From positions 2,356,001 to 2,420,000 of the forward strand of contig JAKSGN010000036.1 in assembly GCA_024180945.1 (NCBI GenBank): a stretch of DNA of 64,000 nucleotides. The letters run 5' to 3'. The position numbers were made by a program, and so were the translations under genes. The notes under the pieces are model-generated. The model made no database searches. It worked only from the letters and a program-made list of their open reading frames with translations, and was not told the origin of the DNA. Shown here one piece after another: positions 46,677 to 57,448 of this stretch (within the stretch, counting starts at the first letter, position 1; each line of letters opens with the position of its first letter). The stretch is from Macrophomina tecta (lineage: Eukaryota; Ascomycota; Dothideomycetes; Botryosphaeriales; Botryosphaeriaceae).

Positions 46677-47173
46677 TGCTGCCTGCACACAGTAGCTGTT
46701 CGAAATTGTCTGCGATGGTAGTTAGGACCGCTTCTCTTTCAGAGTGAGGACTAGCGAATCAAGCGGAGAATACATGCGATCTCAGGATGGACAAGCTACC
46801 CAAATGATAGGAAGGTTCAGGCTAGATTCCTAGCTGGATAAGTCCAGTAACGCGTACAACGGAAGCTAAAAGCCTTTTTCGGGGCTATAACATCCAATCG
46901 TCGCGGATGCGGCTTTCGCAGTTCCTTGTTTAGACTCGGCGCGCGCTGTCGCCCGTTTCGGACACCGCCGAGCCAGGCAAGCAACGGAGCGAAAATCAAC
47001 ACCAATATTCAAGTTCGCGTCTTTGAATAAATCTGCAATCGCCTGCGTCTGGCATCTGCGTCAATACTCGTAAACGTCACTTCGGCATACCACCCCGTGC
47101 GTGTCGTTCCCAAAAAAAAAAAAAAAAGAAAGAAAAAATAAGAACAACTTCCGTGCTGCTATCATCTCCAAGC
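46677..47173. other. Bidirectional promoter, P450-C / P450-D
   Basis: 0.5 kb holding the dyad at 46935-46972 and a run of 16 A at 47112-47127, which ends 47 bp before the P450-D ATG. Confidence 0.6.
46935..46972. promoter_or_regulatory. Spaced inverted repeat in the P450-C / P450-D promoter
   Basis: CTCGGC and GCCGAG arms with a 26-bp spacer containing GCCCGTTTCGGACACC. Read on the other strand this core, GGTGTCCGAAACGGGC, matches GGTGCCCAAACGGGC in the esterase 1/P450-A promoter at nearly every position. It lies 259 bp from the P450-C and 202 bp from the P450-D start. Confidence 0.6.
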
Positions 47174-49108
47174 ATGGCCATCCTTCAGGACATGCTAGCC
47201 ATCATGGTTAACAATCCAGTTCTGACTCTGCTGGTATTCATAATGGTCTACGGTTTAGCCCTTGTTTGCTACCGGCTGTTCCTGCATCCCCTCTCAAACT
47301 TCCCTGGTCCAAGGTTGGCTGCTGCCACACTTTGGTACGAATTTTATCACGACGTTGTCCGTAACGGCCAATACACGTTCGAGATCAAACGCATGCACGA
47401 GATTTATGGTATCTTCAACATCTTCTCCCATCTTCCCCGCTTGCGAGTGTTTAATATCTCACACGTTGCATTAATAGGCCCCATAGTGCGCATCAGTCCG
47501 CACGAACTCCATATTAATGACCCAAGCTACGTGGACAAGTTATATGTAGCTGGAGGAAAGAAGAGGCACAAGTACGAGTACTTTGTTCGCCAGTTTGGGT
47601 AAGTCCAGCCAATGAATTTTGATGCACGAAGCTCCGTTGACGCAACAACAGAATTCCTGACGTATGGCTTGAGAAAAGGCACCCATGAGTTCGCTGTGCT
47701 GACTGGAATTGAAGAGTGTTTTTAGCACGGTAGACCACGATCTCCACCGTATGAGGAGAGGCGCCATGAATCGCTTCTTCTCGAAGGCCTCAGTAATGCG
47801 ACTGGAACCATTGATTCGTGACACGGTAGCAAAGCTATGCGCGCAGATAGAGACGTATGCCGGCACGGAGGAGCCAGTCAAGCTCAGCTCGGCGTTCAGC
47901 TGCATGACGACGGACATCGTGACCGAGTATGCGTTTGCACGCAGCTACAACTTCCTCGGCTCGCGCGAATTTGAGCCAAACTTCCACAAAGCCATTACTG
48001 CGGGGTCTGATATGGGCCCGCTCATTAAACAGGCCCCTTGGGTTCTGTCGATCATGCGCTGTCTTCCAGAGTAACTGGCCCTCAGCCCGCGTTGCGAGAA
48101 TCCGCTGACACGGCTCTGTAGGCAAGTGGTGGCTCGCTTGAACCCAGCGATGGCCGTGTATCTGAAATTCCAGCAGGTATACAGGCCCACCCTGCCTGTG
48201 TAGCGCAGTGCTAACAACATGGCGCGCCAGGACATGCGCAAGCAAATTGCAGAAATCCAGTCAAAGCCTGCGTCGGAGCGCAAAGGTGGCAGGACAGACG
48301 CAACCATTTTCCACGAGCTCCTGGAAGGCAGCCTACCAGCTGCAGAGAAGCGCCTCGAGCGTCTGTGGCAGGAAGGCCAGATTATCGTCGGCGCCGGGAC
48401 GGAAACGACTGCATGGAGTGAGTCCCTGCCCGCCCCCTTCTGCTCCCCACTGCCACCTGCATAGCCGGCCGCTTAACCACTCCCGCCTCTTCCACAGCCC
48501 TGTCAGCCACGATTTTATATCTCCTCTTGGAACCTGCCACCATGGACCGCCTCCGCAAAGAGCTCGAGACCGCCATCCCCGATCCCGCATCGCTCCCATC
48601 GCTGCAGACGCTGGAGCAACTCCCGTACCTCAGCGCCGTGATAGCCGAAGGGCTGCGCCTCTCGTACGGCGTCGCGACGCGGCTCCAGCGCGTCTGCGAC
48701 GAGCCGATGGCCTTCACCTCCGGCACCGGCCCGACGGGCCAGGGCGCGGGGACGGCCGCGCAGTACACGATCCCGGCAGGCACGCCCGTCGGCATGAGCT
48801 GCCCGCTGGTGCACATGAACGCCGACCTCTTCCCGGCGCCGACGCAGTTCCGGCCGGAGCGCTGGCTCGGCGCGCCGCCCGGCCTGGGCGGCTACATTCT
48901 CGCCTTCTCCAAGGGCAGCCGCCAGTGCGTCGGCATCAACCTGGCCTACGCGGAGCTGTACTGCGGCATCGCCGCCGTCGTCCGCCGCTTCGGCCATCGG
49001 CTGGAGCTGTTCGAGACGGACGTGTCGGACGTCGTGATGCTGCACGATCTGTTTGTGCCGACGCCGAAGCTGGACTCTCGGGGTATCAGGGTGCTTGTGC
49101 GGCGGTGA
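47174..49108 (+). CDS. Cytochrome P450-D (CYP58/trichodiene oxygenase-like)
   Basis: The ATG at 47174 starts MAILQDMLAIMVNN and an anchor (LTLLVFIMVYGLALVCYRLF), then HPLSNFPGP. Exons: 47174-47408, 47478-47598, 47717-48070, 48122-48176, 48231-48417, 48498-49108. The oxygen-binding I-helix reads GQIIVGAGTETTAW, the K-helix YLSAVIAEGLRLSYG (EGLR), the PERW motif FRPERWL, and the heme loop FSKGSRQCVGINLAYAEL. STVDHDLHRMRRGAMNRFFS is typical of the trichodiene-oxygenase-like clade. The intron at 47599-47716 (118 nt) is longer than its neighbours and could hide a mini-exon. A G13 run follows the stop codon (49133-49145). It is cluster oxygenase number four. Confidence 0.9.
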
Positions 49109-49801
49109 CGCGCCTGCCGCGCAGAAGGATTTGGGGGGGGGGGGGTTCATGCTACTGTTTCAAGCGCGGTGTTACATGTGTCCGCCGTCAATGGTTCTTT
49201 GGCCATCCACTTTCTGGCGCTCAAACGCGATGCTGAAGTGGCAGTGTTGCAGAAACACGTGGAGGTCTCTAGTACGCCCCGCTGTAGATGATGGCGGCCG
49301 CAGAGGAAACGAACCTTGAATGTCCCTCGGTGCGTTCTATCGCGACATCAGAGTGTTTGTGATTGTGAGCAAAAGACCTGCCTGGATAGCGTCCGACGGC
49401 TCCAGTTGGAACCGCCGTGATGCTCGTAGGACGCGGCAGGTGCGGACTTTGGTGCCGCCAAATCCGCGCGGGGGCATGTTTACCATCCGTTAACTCCGGG
49501 ATGGAGGTAGGCAACTGCAATGTGCGGGTTCATCTAGCCGTGAACGCGGCTAACCCACTTGTGTCAGACAGCCACTTGGCGCGTAGTTGTCAAAAAGTGA
49601 TCGTGTGCGCTCAGTGGACGAGCGGCGGTGGATACGCACGACCTGACTCTCCAGCTGCCCAGCCTCCCCGGGCCCGGACCAAAATCGGATGGCCGAAGGC
49701 GGAGGATCCGCCAAAGTCGAAACAGCCGTGATATTTAAGAACGAAGTCTCCAGAGTAGCAGCGACGGACACGGGTCCACCGTCTGACCAGCCACGTCCGC
49801 C
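49109..49801. other. Intergenic, promoter of the aldo/keto reductase
   Basis: No gene recognised. A 15-bp palindrome-like element GGCGGA-GGA-TCCGCC lies near 49698-49712, just after TCGG-ATGG-CCGA (49685-49696), about 90-115 bp before the ATG. Confidence 0.5.
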
Positions 49802-50887
49802 ATGTCTCTCCCTACACGCAAGTTGGGCAAAGGCGGGCCCGAGGTAACGGCAATTGGTCTCGGACTGATGGGCCTGAGCGTCGCATACGGCAAGCCGAGA
49901 TCAGACGCGGAGAGGATGGCATTCTTGGACCATGCATACGGACTGGGCGAGAGGAACTGGGACTCCGGTAAGAAGAGCATCCGCGTCGCTTTCCCGCCGA
50001 TATAAGCACAGGGCTGACTTTTTGCCGAAGCCGACGCATACGGCGACAACGAGGACCTCCTGGGCCGATGGTTCGCCGCCAACCCGGACAAGCGGTCGCA
50101 GGTCTTCCTGGCGACCAAGTTCGGGCTCAAATTCACGCCCGCCGGCGCGCTCGAGGTCGACTCGTCGCCCGCATACGCGCAGCAGGCGCTCGAGCGATCG
50201 CTGCAGCGCCTCGGCCTGCCCTCCGTCGACCTCTACTACTGCCACCGGCTCGACGGCAAGACGCCCATCGAGCAGACGGTGCGCGCGATGGCGCAGATGC
50301 AAGCCGCGGGCCAGATCAAGCACATCGGGCTGAGCGAGTGCAGCGCCGACAGCCTGCGGCGCGCGCAAGCCGTCGCCCGCATCGCCGCCGTGCAGATCGA
50401 GTACTCGCCCTTCGCGCTCGACGCCGAGCGCGCCGGCCTGATGGCCGCGTGCCGCGAGCTGGGCGTCGCCGTCGTCGCGTACTCGCCCCTCGGGCGGGGC
50501 ATGCTGACCGGCGCGTACCGGTCGCGCGACGACTTCGAGGAGGATGACTTCAGGCGGTCGGCGCCCCGGTTCAGCGAGGAGAACTTCCCAAAGAACCTGG
50601 TGCTCGTTGAGCGGATCCGGGAGATGGCTGCCGCGAAGGGAGTGACGCCGTCGCAGCTGACGCTGGCGTGGGCGGCGGCGCAGGGGGAATACGTCATCCC
50701 CATACCTGGCACGAGCAGGGAGGAGAGGTTGCGGGAGAACCTGAAGGCTCTAGAGGTTGTGCTGACGGCTGAGGAGGAGCAGGCTATCAGGAAATTGGCG
50801 GAGGATGCGGAAGTGCATGGCGAAAGGTATGCGCAAGATGCTACGGGCTCTCTCTTGCAAATTACGGACACTCCTGCAGAGCAATAG
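49802..50887 (+). CDS. Aldo/keto reductase
   Basis: Two exons, 49802-49967 and 50031-50887, with a 63-nt intron, give about 340 residues. It is an NADPH-dependent TIM barrel with the catalytic tetrad in order: Asp in WDSADAYG, Tyr in the same motif, Lys in LATKFGLKF, and His in YYCHRLDG. The cofactor loop PIPGTSREERLRENL is present. The N-terminal RKLGKGGPEVTAIGLGLMGL is typical of the pyridoxal/potassium-channel-beta-like AKR group. It reduces aldehydes or ketones to alcohols. As the rightmost oxidoreductase of the block it may belong to the cluster, but its promoter lacks the long-spaced dyad. Confidence 0.9.
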
Positions 50888-51600
50888 ATAGTCGACCCAG
50901 AATGAGATCGCTGGCTATCTCCTGGAACCAAATATGCACGTCTCAATGCGACATGACGGATGGGGGTGTTGGCATTGACGAGTTTCTTTACTCAGCTGGA
51001 CGACATCGAGCTTCTCGACGGCAAGCGTCGTGATTGCACACGCCCCAAAACAATAACACCAGTGGGACAACTCAATGAAGTCATGCCGATGAGAAGGCAG
51101 CCTCAAGAAGAGGGCTGTTGGAGGGCGATGGAGTTTGTGGCCTGGGATGCCATATATAGGCAGAGCGTGGAAAAAAAGCTTCCTGCAGGAGCGGCAAGGG
51201 AAACCGTTCAGCCAAAGTCAAACTGCGGAATCTACACCGTGCATAAGCCTCAGGCACACGGACACGGGAAAAGCGTGATGCAAATAGGCTTCCACCTCAC
51301 GAACTTTGATGGTCAGCCACACGCCTTGGCGCGACAAGTAACCGTTTCTGATTAGACTCCGGCTGGGCTTAAAATACGCGCCACGTAGTGCTGCACGTGC
51401 ACGTCAGCTCTCTTTTAGCAAAGGAGGAAAGTAAGGAAGTCCTTTCTACTGGAGAATGTCTTGCTGTCGAACAGCTAGTATCCTTAGGCTGGAGCGAGCG
51501 GAAAATGAAAATGGCAAAGCGTCATACGTATACAGCGGATAATTTTAGAACAGGAGTATAAAGCTAATACAGGAGAGAGTTCATCGGTATCCATCCTCCT
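50888..51600. other. Intergenic between convergent genes
   Basis: 3'-3' spacer. The frame 50960-51355 has no recognisable domain. Confidence 0.4.
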
Positions 51601-54136
51601 CTACCACAAGTCGCACGTCGGCTCCTTGACCGGACAATTGAATGCCTCCCTAAACGGGCGTGAGTTGGCCAGCGAGCCGATGATCCTGTATTTGTTCGGA
51701 CTGTGCGGGTCAGTGTAAATGCGCTGGACGGCACTCTCGCGGCGGATGTTCTGGCACCACGTAGTCGCGAATGACACGAAGAAGAGGCGCTCGGGCGTGA
51801 ATTCCTCGGGCAAGTCGGGAAGCAGCGGGTCGGGATTGGCTGCGTTGCGCTTGGTCCACGCGGCGTACGACGAGCTGACGCCGCCGGCATCGGCCACGTT
51901 CTCGCCAAGGGTGAGCTTGCCGTTGACGTGGAGCGTCTCGCCGTCCGTGGGCCCGGGCACAGTGAACTTGGAGTACTGGTCGACGAAGCACTGGGTGCGG
52001 TTCTCGAAGTTGGCGCGGGTCGTGTTGTCCCACCACTGGTTGTACGCGCCGTTCTCGTCGTACTGACTGCCCGAGTTGTCGAAGCCGTGCGTCAGCTCGT
52101 GGCCCGCTACCATGCCGAAGCTGCCGTACGAGATGTACTCGGGCAGCTCGAGGTTGAAGAAAGGGTTTTTCATGATGCCTGCCGGGAAGGCGATCTCGTT
52201 GCTGGTGGGGTTGTAGTAGGCGTTGACCGTCGGAGCAGACATGAACCACTGCTGCTTGTCTGTGGGCTTGAGCAGCGCGTCCCAGGTGATGTTGAGAGCG
52301 AACTGGGCGAAGTTCAAGCCGTTGTCGAAATAGCTATCATTGCTAACTGAAACGTTGGCATAGTAGGTCTGCACGTCCACCGGGTCCAGCACATTGGGGG
52401 AGGCAGATGGGTAGCCAATTTTCTTGACGATATTGGCAACCTTCTGCTTGGCCTTGTCCTTGACGGCCTCAGCCATCCAAGTGTACGTGTCCAAGCGTTC
52501 AGTGTAGATGGCGATGATGTCGTCTATGATGCGCTCTCCAAACTGCCTGTCGTCGGGACCAAACTGGGTTTGAGCCCAGAAAGCGCTCTCAATCCAGGCC
52601 AAGTTGCTGTCAACTTCACTTAGACAAGTCTTCCACCTCTCGGCGGTGGCATTCTCCGGACGCCCGTTCAGTTGATTGTTAAACTTCGTAAGCGGGCGAT
52701 AGTAGCTCCGGTGCAGCCTGACAGCCCAGGCACTGATGAGCTGCCACTGAAAATAGCCGTGCAGAATCTCAGAAGACGTATTCTTTAGGATTGGAGACAG
52801 CTGCGGGAAGTAGTCGGGGGTCCGGACAATCACTTGGTCCGGCGTGTAGCCTTCGGGGAGGAAAGCTTTGATCAACCTGGAGAGGGAGATTTCGGGGACG
52901 AGCTCATCCACCTCGGAAAAGGGTCTGGGGTTGTAGTTGTACGTGACATCATTCTCCTGATCCGGATCGGGCTGAGCTCGAGCAATCTTGGCCTCAAAGT
53001 CGGCGATTTGCTGCGCCAGGGTCTGATAGGGGGCGGTGTCATTGCTCTCATTGATAATGGCGAACATTTCTGTAATAGTGCTGGTATAGTTGGCAACGAC
53101 GGCGGTCCTGTTGTAGTACTCCTTGGATGGTAGCCCGTAGCTGCCGCCTCCAACGGAGATGGTGACGACATCCGGAGTCTTGTCGTCCGCCTGTTGCGGG
53201 TGTCAGCAGAGGGCCCAGCAGGGCAGAGTGTACAGGGACACTAAGAAGTGCGGCCTCAATAAGATGACTTACGTCAGTATCAGCATCCACGATGGCCGAC
53301 ACTTGATGTCGTCGAAGCCAGATCAAAGCGTCGGTGAGGTCACCGGTGTGGCCGTATGCCACACTGCTACCGGGTAGATCGTTGAGCAAGTTCTGGATGG
53401 GTTCGAGGCCGGCCTGTTTGATAGTGTCCTCATCCATGCATGCCTCGTAAGCGGACTGCAGTTTGGCAAAGTTTGCGCGGTTGGCTGTGTCATTAGCTCC
53501 CGTATACGAGCTGTTGTCGGGGTAGGGGCTTTCGAGAATGGCACGCAAGATGGCCTTGTTCTGGTCGTCCAACTGGGTGAAGGCGTTGACGGCAGACTGG
53601 TCAGGTCTCGGGGAGTTCTTGGCCTCAAATCCGCCGCAGACATACTCGGCGAAGTCGGCGCAGGGATCGATCTCGGAGTAGTTGGCAGCTAGGTTCTCGT
53701 TGATGACGCGGGCGAACTCAGTGCAGGCGGGCGAGGTGCACACGCCGTTGGCGTCGTCATTCTGGCGTTTCTTAGGCTTCTGACCGCTGAGTTAAATGGA
53801 GCGTCGTACGTGAGGAGTCGGTGGCGCAAGATGCTCGACGGCATGCGCGTACTGCATGGGAGGGCGCGGCTTGCCGTAGCCGAGTTGCGCTGCAGCGGAA
53901 CACAACCGAGTCAGAAACAGCGGGCCTCGAGATGCTGTGGGTTTGGGGCACGAACCAATGGTCAGCCGGCCCGACAGGTAGAGAACGACAAAGCCAATGG
54001 CGAGTGCCAGAAGGGCCTTGAGACGAGCAGTGCGGGCGCCCTGACAACGAGACGCATAGTAGGCGAGCTGCTCATCGTCTGCCAGCTGCTGCTGGTCTGC
54101 GGAGGAGTGGCGCTTGACGCCTTGATGGAAGGCCAT
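51601..54136 (-). CDS. M13-family (neprilysin-like) zinc metallopeptidase
   Basis: The ATG at 54136 begins a cytosolic tail and one membrane helix (LKALLALAIGFVVLYLSGRL). Exon 2 is about 53273-53779 and exon 3 is 51601-53191. The ectodomain starts VCTSPACTEFARVINENL with FAEYVCGGF, the M13 N-terminal signature. The zinc site HELTH is in MVAGHELTHGFDNSGSQYD, the third ligand in ENVADAGG, the substrate-binding motif near VNAYYNP, and the protein ends in the family-typical CDLW. It is a type II membrane endopeptidase cleaving small extracellular peptides. The first intron (53780 to roughly 53965) is the least certain boundary. It looks intact and is probably outside the cluster. Confidence 0.9.
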
Positions 54137-54878
54137 GGCGATGGGGCGGGGAAGAGAAGGACGCAGGCACAGCGTGGAGGCGAAGTTGGAAGAATGTGGG
54201 CGTTGGTTTTATGTTGCCCGGCGCAGGACGGTGGCACTAGCCTGCATGCGGGGGGATGGAGGGAGAAACAACGGCAGGAAAGCATGTTTCCGCGCCACCC
54301 GAAACGAGCAGCCAGGCGGCGTCACGGGCGCGTCGTTAGAGTTCCGCCCCTGTGAGTGGTTTGTTGTGTTCCTTCTCCACGGAGTGCAGTGGAGGGTTAA
54401 GCCTAACCGGGCAAGATGCTACAACTTGGCGCATTATCGAGGCCCGGCTAAGCATGGAGCCATGGCGCTTGGAGCGGCCGGGTGCCAGCCATTGCGTCGC
54501 GCTGGCCGCGGGAGATCTTGCTTAGCTGCAACGGGCTGCAGAACCAGTGCGCGCAGCACAGTGAAACAGCGCCAGCCTTCTTGGCGACGGCAGAGATGAG
54601 AGGCTGGGTCTCGGGCGGGCAGGGGGGGCAGCATGCAGAGCGGCAGGAACAGGGCTAGCGGGTGCGGAGAAGAAAGCACCAACTGGCGGCAGGCGATCAG
54701 ATGGGGGAGAACAGACGGGGCGGAGCTGCGGCACGAGCCTCAGGCAGCCTTCCCGCCCGCACGCCCCCGGAGCTGGCCCATGAGGCTCGACGTTTCTTTT
54801 GCATGACGATCAGCGCGGCACATCACATCACCGTCGCCCTCCCTTCCGCCTTGTCCGGTTTTGCGTGCTATACGACCT
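54137..54878. other. Bidirectional promoter, M13 peptidase / DUF6604 gene
   Basis: About 0.74 kb, G+C-rich. Open frames here are low-complexity and no gene is recognised. Confidence 0.5.
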
Positions 54879-57448
54879 ATGACAACCGCTTCGCTCCCGC
54901 TCCGCCCCTCATCCGCTTCGGCCGGCGCTGCAGCCGTCGCCCAGCCTCCCGACTTTTGGCGGCTCTACAAATCCTACAAGCGCGACACAGGCTTCCTGCT
55001 CGAGTGGCTGCGCCTCAATGCCCTCGAACAGGCGACTCGCGGCAAGACGGCGAAGTCCCCCATAGGCGACCGTCTCTCTGTCCGCCAAGTTCTGCGCGCG
55101 AGCGAGCTCATCTGCAAGCGCCGTCTGACTGCTCCGCAGTACGTTCGGGGCGCCTTCAATCGCACCCTGGTGAAGCGCAGGCAGCTGAATGAGTGGTACC
55201 GTCAATTCGAGCATGGCGATCCCCGCGCTCAAGAGCAAAACGAATCTCACGAGTACTTCAATGACACGTGAGTCCGGGTTTAAGCTCTGCCCCTTTTCTG
55301 CCATTCTGCGCTGATACCCTATGCAGCCTTGCCAAAGCTTATGATTTGATATTCTCTGGCGAGCCTAGGCCTTCGACTGAGTCAGGTCAGAGGCCAGGCC
55401 AGCCCGAGACCGCTGCTACCAAACACGAAACAGGACAGCACGTCGACACTGACCTGAAACCTGCCCGGAACTTCTACGAGATACTGGCCGAAATTGAGCA
55501 GCATGAGTCTGACTCGCCCACCGCCGAGCTCCCGGAGCCGGATCTGTCTGATGTGCCCGAACCAAAGGAGTACGTCATTGAAGATGATCCTCTGGCCGAG
55601 ATCCTAGATTTGCACATGTACGTCCTGGAAATGGACTCCATTTGCTCCGCCGCCAAGCACTTCTGGAAGCTTGCCGCCGAGGGATCTCTGCCCATCCCGC
55701 TGGCTGCCTGGCTGACCTCCGCCGGTTTTATGTCCTTGAAACAACTCTCTGGAGTGATATCGCCAGCCATTGGTGGCCATCGGGGGCTCGTTCGCCTGTA
55801 CGCGGAGAGGAAGGCTAAGCTTGGTATAGCTGGCATCGACATTTCGAAAAAGAAAGCGGACAAAAGTCGCCAGAATCCATCATCCTACCGAGAATTTTCC
55901 GATGGACTGGCCCTTACTTTTCCTTCGTCCATACTTACCTCGTTCAAAGACGAGAAGCAACATGACTCGCACTTCATGAACATTGTAGAGCGCCAGCCAA
56001 TCTCATCTTACTTCGTGTCTGAAGCTGAAGAAGAACGGCAACACGAGGAGTTCATGCAGGCTGTTGAATCCATCATCACCGAACCAGAAAGGTCTGACCT
56101 GCCTCAAGACCAATCAGTTGCAGTGTCGCGCCTGATGTCTGAGAGGCATATCCAAGACCGTCAGGCGATGCAGTCGGTGCTCAGAAGTATAACCCAATTG
56201 ATACGAAGTGAGGAGACCAAAGGGACCTTCAGAAAGGATGACATGAATCCCCTCCTCTCCGAAACCAGACAATTTTTGGCTGATCGGAGTGATTACCCGG
56301 ACATGAGTTTGGTTTTCGGGCTTCAGATGTTGTTGGAAACATGCAAGAGCTTTGTGTGGAAGGGTCCCTCACCCAACCCGGTTAATTGCCGCATGAATGC
56401 TCTCAGATTTGCTCAGGAGGTCAGGCAAAGTATCCAATCCGTCAACGACCACGACAAGATTGCAAAGAACCACACGGTGCCCATGGCGGCCGGGCTGGTC
56501 GGCGTCTCGGACCGGCTAAAATCCTTCATGCTGGAAAAACGACTCGACCTCTACTCTCAGGCGCCATGGACGGGCGGCCAGCAGATGGTGCAGATTCTGG
56601 CTTATGCTCTGGAGGCCGGTCTGTCACTCTGCAATCAGCGCGCCATTGTTGGAACCATTCTTCATTGCTACAACCTCGTGCAGCAGCTACTCCAAGCGCC
56701 AACCAGGAACCTTCTGCTCGATGCTTTATCCGATTTCTTTCTCGACGCCGTGTTCATGGGCCGCTTGCCAACTTCCAACTTCCAAAGTATCTGGATGCGC
56801 TTCCTGGGCGGAGGAATCGAGAAGAAAAGCCTTCGCGGCAAGGACGGGAAAAAGTTCACCATAACCCTGCCGAAGCGTCCTACGGATTCCAGCAACTCCG
56901 TCGATTTCCAGAAGCGCATCGATGCCTTCAACTTGTCCCTCTTCCACAACCTGTATGACAGCGGCTGGATTGGCGGTCCCAATTTCTGGGCACAGATCTT
57001 CTCGAACAGAAAGAAGAAGACGGCTTCGAAGCAAGAGATGCTCGACATGGACGCCAAGCTCCACAAGAACCCTCTGGGCGACGCTCTTACCATGATGAAA
57101 GACGTCGTCGCCTCGGAGTTCACTTCTGACTTTCCCGTCGCCAGAGTCAACTTTTTCTCGGTCTACATCACCTGCGTCGACATGCTCACCGAGATCGCCC
57201 GGCGAGCTGCCGAGAACCCACCAGAGGAACTGGGCTGGGCCCGTGACGCTGGCATCCATGACACTAATGTCGATGCTGCTGCCGGCTTCGGCTTCATGGC
57301 GCTCGTGCTCATGGACATCGACATGCGCCTGGGCAAGGGCGCCAAAGCCAACGTGGCGGAACACTCTGGGCTGCGCCTCGTGCAGGGTGCGATTGAGCAC
57401 GTCTGGGGTGAGAGGAAGCTGGATGAGTTTCTGTGGAAGACCGTGTGA
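54879..57448 (+). CDS. DUF6604 domain protein of unknown function
   Basis: Two exons, 54879-55267 and 55327-57448, encode 836 residues. The N-terminus (FWRLYKSYKRDTGFLLEWL, later VRQVLRASELI and RQLNEWYRQFE) matches the fungal DUF6604 domain, which usually precedes large uncharacterised alpha-helical regions. A charged, acidic stretch (EQHESDSPTAELPEPDLSD) follows, then a long helical body with no membrane segment, signal peptide or catalytic motif that I can identify. It is likely cytosolic or nuclear. No function is assigned. Confidence 0.85.

Noticed and set aside
47599..47716. Extra mini-exon in P450-D encoding IPDVWLE
   Set aside because: It resembles the family sequence after FG, but no GT donor returns to the downstream frame, so the simple 118-nt intron was preferred.
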